From: Vibrio sp. Isolate32 | Lineage (GTDB): Bacteria; Pseudomonadota; Gammaproteobacteria; Enterobacterales; Vibrionaceae | Reading direction: 5' to 3' | Assembly (NCBI RefSeq): GCF_022397955.1 | Contig: NZ_JAKEUQ010000004.1 | Coordinates: 62,001 to 126,000 of the forward strand | Length of the DNA stretch: 64,000 bases | Shown here: piece after piece, positions 57,418-64,000 of the stretch | How positions within the stretch are numbered: the first letter of the stretch is position 1 | Layout of the letters: every line of letters starts with the position of its first letter | Program-made: the position numbers and the translations under genes | The notes under the pieces: model-generated | Seen by the model: the letters and a program-made list of their open reading frames with translations, nothing else | Database searches by the model: none | Told to the model about the DNA's origin: nothing

Positions 57418-58206
57418 TTGAAAAAACACCCAAGAAACCTTCATCCATCCTTATCAATTGATAAGGCACCATCCAACGTATTTATGAATTTTGAAGCGTT
57501 CTTATCGAATACTGAAACGCGTGTCCACAGTCACCCTTGGGGACAGGTTCAGTTGATCAGTGGTGGGATTCTTGAAATGAAGGCCGAGGGAACTCGCTTC
57601 TTGGCGCCGCCACATCTCGCAATTTGGGTGCCAGCAGGGGTTAGGCACTGCAGTTATAACCGTAAACCACTTGATTACTGCTCACTGAATATCGCCCCAG
57701 AGCTAACTCAGCACCTTCCTGAAAAGACCAGCCTAATTAAGATCACGCCGATAGTCTCTTCGATCATAGATGATTTTCGTCAACGTGATATCAACGTGGC
57801 ACAAACCGAACCAGATAAGAGATTGGTTCAGGTCTTATTGGATCAACTCGCAGAGCGTCAAGTTGAACACCACTTCTTACCGTCAACCGACAACAAATAC
57901 CTTGCGCCTATTTTAGCAGCGATAGAAGAGAACCCAACGGATGAAGTTTCGTTGAAAGATTGGGCGGAGAAAGTACATGCTACCGAGCGTACTTTGTCGC
58001 GTCATTGCCAAAGTGAACTGGGCATGAGTTTTACTGAATGGAGACTGCGCGTTCGCTATTTATATTCAATGGATCTGCTAAGAAATGGGCAATCGGTTAA
58101 AGAAGTTGCGCTTACGTTAGGCTACAACCAAGCCAGTCCTTTCATCAGTATGTTCAAGAAGTATTCAGGTCAAACTCCCGAACAGTATAAGAACCGTTTG
58201 TTGTAA
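57418..58206 (+). CDS. AraC-family transcriptional regulator with cupin sensor
   Basis: TTG start at 57418, 262 aa. Residues about 25-110 are a cupin-type sensor (VHSHPWGQVQLISGGILEMK, PHLAIWVPAGVRHCSYN), and residues 165-262 are two helix-turn-helix motifs of the AraC/XylS family (LKDWAEKVHATERTLSRHCQ and VKEVALTLGYNQASPFISMF). Divergent to the EamA exporter, so it likely activates or represses it. Autoregulation plausible. The ribosome binding site before TTG (GGAAG) is at 57408. Confidence 0.9.
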   Translation: MKKHPRNLHPSLSIDKAPSNVFMNFEAFLSNTETRVHSHPWGQVQLISGGILEMKAEGTRFLAPPHLAIWVPAGVRHCSYNRKPLDYCSLNIAPELTQHLPEKTSLIKITPIVSSIIDDFRQRDINVAQTEPDKRLVQVLLDQLAERQVEHHFLPSTDNKYLAPILAAIEENPTDEVSLKDWAEKVHATERTLSRHCQSELGMSFTEWRLRVRYLYSMDLLRNGQSVKEVALTLGYNQASPFISMFKKYSGQTPEQYKNRLL

Positions 58207-58415
58207 TAGGTTTAGTTAATTCCTTCGATTAACAGTATGAAGGCTACGGTTTTTATATCTAAAGTATTGTTTATGTTGGTTAAATTCAATTTGTTTTAGC
58301 TTGGTTCTAAACCTGATTCTTTTATGGTTTTAATTTGGTTATATAAGCGTTTAGTATTCTTTCGGTAATTCGGTGATGATTTATTTACCACTTGCTCAAC
58401 GTATCGAGGAAAACC

Positions 58416-59663
58416 TTGAAGTTCCAAATCTCAATCATATCAGCGTTAGTTGCCACACTTACTGCATGCGGAGGTGGCGGCGGCGGTTCAGCGCCACCGG
58501 CTCAAAAGAAACAAACAGTGGTGCCTCAAATGTCGGTCACTCCAGCAAAAGGTAGCGTGGCTGATCCAAAAGATGATGCAGCAAAGAAATTCGCTAGCAG
58601 CCCTGTCATGTATTCGGCTAACACTATCGGTAGCACCGATATTAAACAGTGCGAAAAGACTCTGAACCTGTTTAACATTTACAGTTTTGGTTGGAATGAT
58701 GAGTTCAACAAGGGACTAAATGCTAAGGAACAAAAAGATCTAAAAGGCTTCTATGGTGTTTATGGTGCAAACGGAATCGTCGATTATTCTGCTCACAGTA
58801 AAGAGATGATTGAGGCAAAAGATTGGATCAGTTATTTCTACTACGATGCAAACTTTCAAGATTGCGAAGCTCGCCGTTACAAACCCGACGCTAAGGAAAC
58901 TAAAGTTGGTGACGACATTACCGAGCTTCGTTATAAGTACAGTGTCAAAGCTGATGCTGTAACAAAGACACCTCAGCAAAATATAAGTAACTATACAGCC
59001 TGGGAAAGTGATTCTTCGAAAAACACGGTGATTGGTTTAATGACCAACATTATTACGGGCAACGTTAAATATAAGCAGCAACTGAAGAGCTTCAAATCTG
59101 ATAGCGGGCGTTCTGTTGATAATGTCAGCTTTAGCGAGATGTTTAGAAACAGCTACTTTTTAGAGTCTTATGACAATGGGGACGTTGAGTATCAAGTGGT
59201 TGGCGGTAAGGTGATTGATATATATGCAAAATCAAATCTATCAGATCCTGATATATATTATGCCGTTAACTTAATTTCGGCGTATTTCCCAGACGTAGGT
59301 ACCCGAATCAATTGGTGTGTTCGAGGTAGCCAATTCGTATCGAATAAAGAGGCACCAATCACCAAAGCCCAATACAACGACATTATTGAAAGTGGTGATT
59401 TAGGCATAGCCTACTGTGATCCATTTGATAAGAATATCGGTAAAGTTCGTTATTATGATACGAAAGGTAACAAAGTATTAGACAGCTCTACTATCGCCAG
59501 CGAGCTAGACAACAAGTTGGTACAAGGCACTGTTATTAAAGATAAGTTGGATCAACGAGTTAAAAACAAGAAGCTGTACTTAGGTAAAACACACAGTGAA
59601 TATTTCCAAGATACTTCTTTGGCGAATCAAGTTGATCAAATTAAGGCTGACTTGACGCAATAG
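58416..59663 (+). CDS. Lipoprotein of unknown function
   Basis: The start is TTG 58416 (MKFQISIISALVATLTAC), with GAGGA spaced 4-5 bp upstream; 415 aa. Signal peptide with lipobox LTAC followed by a run of six glycines, then a Pro/Ala-rich linker and a globular domain of about 340 residues with four scattered cysteines (QCEKTLN, DCEARRY, NWCVRGS, AYCDPFD). No family recognised. The cysteine pairs suggest a disulfide-containing periplasmic or surface protein. Confidence 0.75.
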   Translation: MKFQISIISALVATLTACGGGGGGSAPPAQKKQTVVPQMSVTPAKGSVADPKDDAAKKFASSPVMYSANTIGSTDIKQCEKTLNLFNIYSFGWNDEFNKGLNAKEQKDLKGFYGVYGANGIVDYSAHSKEMIEAKDWISYFYYDANFQDCEARRYKPDAKETKVGDDITELRYKYSVKADAVTKTPQQNISNYTAWESDSSKNTVIGLMTNIITGNVKYKQQLKSFKSDSGRSVDNVSFSEMFRNSYFLESYDNGDVEYQVVGGKVIDIYAKSNLSDPDIYYAVNLISAYFPDVGTRINWCVRGSQFVSNKEAPITKAQYNDIIESGDLGIAYCDPFDKNIGKVRYYDTKGNKVLDSSTIASELDNKLVQGTVIKDKLDQRVKNKKLYLGKTHSEYFQDTSLANQVDQIKADLTQ

Positions 59664-60012
59664 CTTTCAATTAACCTTAAACAGTGAGCCATCATTAAGC
59701 TTGTCAGCTGGCGCAAATGTGTTGTTTGCGCTAGCTGCTGCAATAGTGCTTGTTCATAAAGCGCACCATATGAGCTTAAATTTGTTTAAATAAATGTGCT
59801 GTTACATCAAAGACATTTACACGATAATATCCTTGTGAAAACGAAGTATTCGTTAATAAGTAAACCCATGCAGTAGGGGCTTAATGCCTTATCTATATCT
59901 TAATTATCAACCGGACCGTTATTCACTGTCTGGGCGGTTTTTATACAGATAGGCAAGGTAATGAACCTCGTTAGTTTTACAAAATGTAGCAGTTCGAAAA
60001 TAAAGAGTGACA
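59664..60012. other. Intergenic region before DUF2913 gene
   Basis: About 350 bp with no gene. A weak hairpin with a T run (AACCG...CGGTTTTTAT, 59909-59944) may terminate transcription from the lipoprotein gene. Confidence 0.5.
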
Positions 60013-60591
60013 ATGTCGAGTTACAAATACGAGCGTTTACTCTCAACCACGATAGACAACGCTTTATTGCACCTTTGGATTTCGGTTGCCAACTCAAGGA
60101 ATCATGTTTCTAGAGATGTCCGAAACCAGATATTGGTGCGATGGTTTAAGCCAAAAATAAATAAGATCAAATATAAAACCATTAAGAAAGAGATAAAGTC
60201 GATCATACAGGCTGGCAAGTATGGCTCTGCCTTACTTGAAGAGCGTTTATGTGAGCTTAGAGAGCTATCCCAAAGCTACAGGGATAGGTTGAATGACATG
60301 CATAAGCTTCACTATCTACTTGAATATTTGAGAGAAGATCATGGAATAACGGCAGACCTTAATGAGGGCGTGTCTGAATATCTTCCTAGTACTTTATATG
60401 TCTCGCAGGCACACCTAGAGCAATGCTTCTCAGATGAGCAACAACAAATTAAGCCATTATCGGTCAGTTTATCCAATATTAACGTCGACAACTTTATTCA
60501 TATTGTCCAGCTGTTTGGCTTTCATCAAGTCGAACTCAATACGCATCTTACTAGCAGGTTGCCAATCGTAGAACTTTCTGTCGTTAACTAA
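60013..60591 (+). CDS. DUF2913 family protein
   Basis: ATG 60013 (MSSYKYERLLSTTIDNALLH), 192 aa; GTG 60007 is an alternative. The pattern NALLHLWISVANSRNHVSRD, then NQILVRWFKPKINKIKYK and LEERLCELRELSQSYRDRL, matches DUF2913, a family almost restricted to vibrios and relatives. All-helical, soluble, no known function. It lies alone, 65 bp before a chemoreceptor gene. Confidence 0.82.
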   Translation: MSSYKYERLLSTTIDNALLHLWISVANSRNHVSRDVRNQILVRWFKPKINKIKYKTIKKEIKSIIQAGKYGSALLEERLCELRELSQSYRDRLNDMHKLHYLLEYLREDHGITADLNEGVSEYLPSTLYVSQAHLEQCFSDEQQQIKPLSVSLSNINVDNFIHIVQLFGFHQVELNTHLTSRLPIVELSVVN

Positions 60592-60656
60592 ATTGGCACG
60601 ATACGAATTGAGTCCTTATTTACTAAGGGTATAAAACATTAAATTAATTATTACTT

Positions 60657-61954
60657 TTGAAGGTGGACAGTATCATTTTTTTTAAAAAGAAGGAAAAAAG
60701 CACAGATCAATCTGATCACAATATGGATATTGTTGATTCACTGAATCGTTCTTTAGCAATGGTGTCTTTTGATACTCGCGGGCATGTGTTGGACGCGAGT
60801 GAGCCATTCTTAACATTGATGGGCTATTCACTGGATGAAATAAAAGGTAAACATCACTCTCTATTTTGTTCTGACGAGATAGTGAATACCTCGCACTATA
60901 TGCAATTTTGGCGAGACCTTGCTGCAGGTTCAAAGAAAAGCGGTGTTTTTCCTCGTTACGCGAAGGGAAAGCGACAAGTCCATATCGAGGCTAGTTATTG
61001 TCCGATTATTTCAAATGGGGAAGTGCAAAAGGTCGTTAAAGTTGCCGCTGATGTTACCGAGTCTCATGTAAAGCAGACGCTAGACAGCGAATTATTAGAC
61101 GCACTCAACCAAACCTTTGCGACTATTTCGTTTACGCCTGATGGCAATATTTTGGATGCAAATGACAACTTCCTGAAAACCTTGGGTTACTCAAAAGAAC
61201 AGGTTATTTCGCAGAATCATAGGATGTTCTGTTTTGACGAATTTTACAAAGAGAACCCTAACTTTTGGAAAGAGCTGCAATCGGGGCGAGCATTTACTGG
61301 GCGCTTCTTAAGAAAAGATCGACATGGTGGAAAAGTTTGGATTCAAGCCTCTTACAGCCCGATAAAGAATGAGCGAGGAGAGGTCTATAAAGTCGTTAAG
61401 TTTGCTTCCGATATTACCAATGAAGTGCTGCAAGAAGAGGCAACGTCGGATGCGACGTCTATTGCTTACAGCACCGCGGTAGAGACAGCACAAGTGGCAA
61501 GCGATGGGCAATCTTCTCTCGCACTGACCCGTGAGCTGTCTAAAAATGTGGTTGAAGATATCGAGAAGTCTGAAAAGCTAATTCGTCGACTGACTGAATT
61601 ATCGGGCAGCATCGAAAACATTGTGCAGGTCATTGGCAATATTGCTGATCAAACGAATTTATTGGCGCTTAATGCGCAATTGAGGCGGCTAGGGCTGGAG
61701 ATTACGGGCGTGGTTTTGCCGTGGTTGCTGATGAGGTCAGGGTTTTAGCTTCGAGAACATCCGACTCAACGGAAGAAATCAGTCGAGTGGTTGCAGAGAA
61801 CTTATCTCTAACCAACGACATTACTCAATCTATGGAAGTGATCAGTCAATCGTCTATCGAAACAAACGATAGGCTTGAAAGCGTATCTGTTGTGATCGAA
61901 GAGATACAAAAAGGCGCTGAAGACGTGGCTAGATCTGTCTCGAACTTAACTTAA
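60657..61954 (+). pseudogene. PAS-PAS methyl-accepting chemotaxis protein, broken by a 1-base deletion
   Basis: Two PAS domains (residues about 25-135, MVSFDTRGHVLDASEPFLTL; and 145-260, TISFTPDGNILDANDNFLKT, each with a conserved W and a final VVK segment) are followed by a cytoplasmic MCP domain. At 61671-61676 AATGCGCAATTGAG should read AATGCGGCAATTGAG; the missing G shifts the frame, giving a false end at 61748. In the other frame the domain continues [20 protein letters not shown] to 61954. Intact length about 432 aa, an Aer-like soluble receptor without TM. TTG 60657 or GTG 60663 would be the start. Confidence 0.85.
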
Positions 61955-62235
61955 CCGAAGATAGCAGGGCGCAAGTGACTCACTTTTGCCCTGCATCACG
62001 AACAAAAAGCGGCTTACTAGAATTCGAGAGTAAGCACACCGACCCTATATACCTCCTACCAAGCATGGATCATTGCAGGTTTGTGCACAGCTATACCTTA
62101 CGGCTTAAATATTAAGGCTGTAGCTCAAGTGAGATTTATAAATAAACAGATTGCATATAAGTTGTGTTTTGTAGAGTATGAGGGCACTCATCAATGGTGG
62201 GTGAATAACAACAATAACAAGGATAATAAAAAACA

Positions 62236-63030
62236 ATGAAAATGCGTTTAAATCTAAGCCTCTTGCTGATTTCGACGGCTCTTAGTCCAGTTGCGCTTGC
62301 TAATACTAGCTACCCTGATGGTTACTACCTTGAAGCTGAGGGGCTAAGTGGGAATGCGTTGAAAGACATGCTTGGTGTGATTGCTGCTCGCGGGCAAAAG
62401 CAACTCACTTACACTCAGGTGTGGTCTGCATTGAAAGACACCAACGAAGATCCGAATAGCCCGAACAATGTGATTTTGTATTATAGCGGTCGTTCACAAT
62501 CTAAAGACTTTACGTCATCAGGCAACAACGACAAGAATGCTTGGAACCGTGAACACCTTTGGCCAAAATCTTTTGGTTTCAAGCGTAAAGATCAGTGGGG
62601 GTATACGGACATTCACCATCTTCAACCAACCGATGCAGAGATTAACTCCATCCGTTCGAACAAAGACTTCGATTTTGGTGGAGCGCCATTGAAAAAGTCA
62701 CCGCTTAACAAGACGGATTACGACAGCTTTGAACCTCGCGATGCAGTGAAAGGGGATACCGCTCGTTCGCTTTTCTACATGGCTGTACGCTATGAGGGAA
62801 ATGACGCAAAAATGCCTGACTTGTACCTAGTCGATGACACGTCGAGCTCTTCAGGGCAACCTAAGGTTGGAAAACTTTGCACATTATTGCAATGGCATAA
62901 CGCTGACCCTGTCGATGATTGGGAACGTAACCGCCATGAAAAAGCCGTCAAATGGCAAAGCAACCGCAATCCGTTCATCGACAACCCAAGCTGGGTAAAT
63001 GACATATATGATAGTCGCTGTAATGGTTGA
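62236..63030 (+). CDS. Secreted endonuclease I
   Basis: 264 aa with signal peptide (LNLSLLLISTALSPVALA) and the endonuclease I fold: WNREHLWPKSFGF (catalytic His107), DIHHLQPTDAEINSIRSN and a C-terminal CTLLQWHNADPVDDWERNRH. A beta-beta-alpha metal finger nuclease for DNA in the periplasm or outside the cell, like Vibrio Dns/EndA. It is a little longer than V. cholerae Dns (231 aa). Alone, with a terminator after it. Two cysteines in the mature part (KLCTLL and SRCNG) may form a disulfide. Confidence 0.92.
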   Translation: MKMRLNLSLLLISTALSPVALANTSYPDGYYLEAEGLSGNALKDMLGVIAARGQKQLTYTQVWSALKDTNEDPNSPNNVILYYSGRSQSKDFTSSGNNDKNAWNREHLWPKSFGFKRKDQWGYTDIHHLQPTDAEINSIRSNKDFDFGGAPLKKSPLNKTDYDSFEPRDAVKGDTARSLFYMAVRYEGNDAKMPDLYLVDDTSSSSGQPKVGKLCTLLQWHNADPVDDWERNRHEKAVKWQSNRNPFIDNPSWVNDIYDSRCNG

Positions 63031-63056
63031 TACATACACTGAAGTCAATTCAAAGA

Positions 63057-63080
63057 AGCCATCCTAGTGATGGCTTTTTA
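63057..63080. terminator. Terminator after endonuclease I
   Basis: AGCCATC-CTAGT-GATGGCT followed by TTTTTATC; located between convergent genes and touching the stop of the minus-strand gene. Confidence 0.8.
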
Positions 63081-63794
63081 TCTTGCGAACACTTTCTTAG
63101 TGAGTGCTATGCAGGCTCGTGACAACGATTGAGTGGTATCCAAGTGTTGGTACCAGTTATTGAACACCAGTTCGAAGTCATTAAGAGTAATCCGACCAAA
63201 CGTATGATTTCGATATTGCTCACAGAGGTTAAAAAGTCGCTGAGCATTATTAACTGGTGAACTAAAGCGAATCAAAGAGCTGTGCGCAGTGACCTGTTTG
63301 TATCGACTATCGAAAGTGACTCTTAGCCCTTGCTCTACCAATGCTTCACGTAACTTGTTTCGGAGCTGTTCAAGTCCATTACCTATAGCAAAGCCTTGGA
63401 GGATGATACAGTTTTCAGAAGCACTTATGCCTTTATATTCAATCTCAATGGGTGCAATTGAACCTACAACTTTATTGAAAACCTCAATGTAGGATTGAGC
63501 ATTAACCTGGGTAATTTCAAAGTTAGCAACGCATGAAATGATGGAAAGAATGGTTAAATGTAACTCCTCCCTAGGATGATAATATTGGTCGGGTTCGAGT
63601 ATGTTTACAGCCTCTTGAAATCTCATTATTTCGTCGAGAAGAACATTGTTACCTTGTTTTAGATAGGCTAGAGCAGTGATCCCTCTTCGAGTGTCGCTGG
63701 GTAGATCTAATAGATATGAATCTAGTTCATATTGGTCGGTTTCAGATGCAACTTTAAAGCGTTGCCACATCTTGTCATAAATTTCTTCGCTCAC
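63078..63794 (-). CDS. 2H-phosphoesterase-like (2'-5' RNA ligase-like) protein
   Basis: 238 aa, soluble, starting MSEEIYDKMWQRFKVASETD. Two histidine motifs about 85 residues apart, LHLTILSI and AHSSLIRF (HxT and HxS), fit the 2H phosphoesterase fold. Such enzymes hydrolyse 2',3'-cyclic phosphates or related bonds; the substrate here is unknown. The N-terminal 70 residues are helical. It is divergent or adjacent to the GNAT fragment. Confidence 0.6.
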   Translation of the reverse strand: MSEEIYDKMWQRFKVASETDQYELDSYLLDLPSDTRRGITALAYLKQGNNVLLDEIMRFQEAVNILEPDQYYHPREELHLTILSIISCVANFEITQVNAQSYIEVFNKVVGSIAPIEIEYKGISASENCIILQGFAIGNGLEQLRNKLREALVEQGLRVTFDSRYKQVTAHSSLIRFSSPVNNAQRLFNLCEQYRNHTFGRITLNDFELVFNNWYQHLDTTQSLSRACIALTKKVFAR

Positions 63795-63920
63795 AGTTTT
63801 CCTTCGATACTTATTAAGACAATAGGTGAGTACAGAACTTATCCCATTGAGATGAGTGGCTTAAAATTCATCCTCACTCAAATATTATGTTTAGCTGTTC
63901 CATTGCTCGGTTGTGTTGAT

Positions 63921-64000
63921 TTAGGCTTCAACAGCTCCTATTTTCTTAGACATATTAAAACCAGTAATAGAGAAGCCGACTGCTTGGTAGAGCTTCAGTG
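63921..64000 (-). CDS. GNAT-family acetyltransferase, C-terminal fragment
   Basis: On the minus strand the frame entering from base 64000 reads LKLYQAVGFSITGFNMSKKI and ends at TAA 63923. The LYxxxGF pattern is the end of GNAT acetyltransferases. The rest lies beyond the window. Confidence 0.55.
   Translation of the reverse strand, partial: LKLYQAVGFSITGFNMSKKIGAVEA

Overview
The window is Vibrio DNA, most likely from chromosome II of a Splendidus-clade or similar marine vibrio. The evidence is gene content and order familiar from Vibrio chromosome II: pstSCAB followed by a GGDEF gene, a thermolabile haemolysin/lipase/lipase-foldase cluster, a maltose transport locus and several chemoreceptors. 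This assignment rests on remembered synteny and family motifs; no search was run.

Positions 1 to about 20.7 kb are the late half of a P2/HP1/K139-like tailed prophage (contractile tail). Integrase, repressor and replication genes are not seen and would lie left of the window. The layout is: small accessory ORFs including one behind a LexA box; a tandem Ogr/Delta late activator; portal and large terminase on the minus strand; a divergent promoter region; then scaffold, capsid, small terminase, head and tail completion genes, sheath, tube, a TraR-like zinc finger, a putative lysis block, a tail chaperone with a -1 frameshift extension, tape measure, baseplate, fibre, hub and spike genes. The set is closed by a terminator and a GC-rich cos-like stretch.

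Positions about 21.2 to 24.5 kb hold something different. Five AT-rich genes, all on the plus strand, are punctuated by imperfect copies of a Vibrio integron attC site (two well formed, one degenerate, one truncated). No integrase is seen. This is an orphan cassette cluster abutting the prophage. Its cargo includes an AbiTii-domain protein, an AbiGi/DUF2971-like protein and small membrane proteins, which suggests anti-phage functions.

Positions 24.5 to 38.6 kb hold chromosomal genes: an Lpp-type lipoprotein, a DEAD-box helicase, tlh (minus strand), lipase plus foldase (plus strand), a HlyB-like chemoreceptor, the pstSCAB phosphate transporter behind Pho-box-like repeats, and a GAF-GAF-GGDEF diguanylate cyclase.

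Positions 38.6 to 45.6 kb hold one minus-strand MoxR-DUF58-DUF4381-BatA-BatB/C-BatD operon, probably for envelope or stress-related protein assembly. It includes a poly-glutamine tract built from a hexanucleotide repeat. A chemoreceptor and a small conserved protein follow.

Positions 48.5 to 54.1 kb hold malK divergent from malEFG, with MalT-like and CRP-like sites between them and a hairpin between malE and malF. A candidate small RNA and a decayed oppA gene (55.4-56.2 kb) come next. The right end carries an EamA exporter divergent from an AraC regulator, a lipoprotein, a DUF2913 protein, a PAS-PAS chemoreceptor broken by one missing base, a secreted endonuclease I, a 2H-phosphoesterase-like protein and the tail of a GNAT acetyltransferase.
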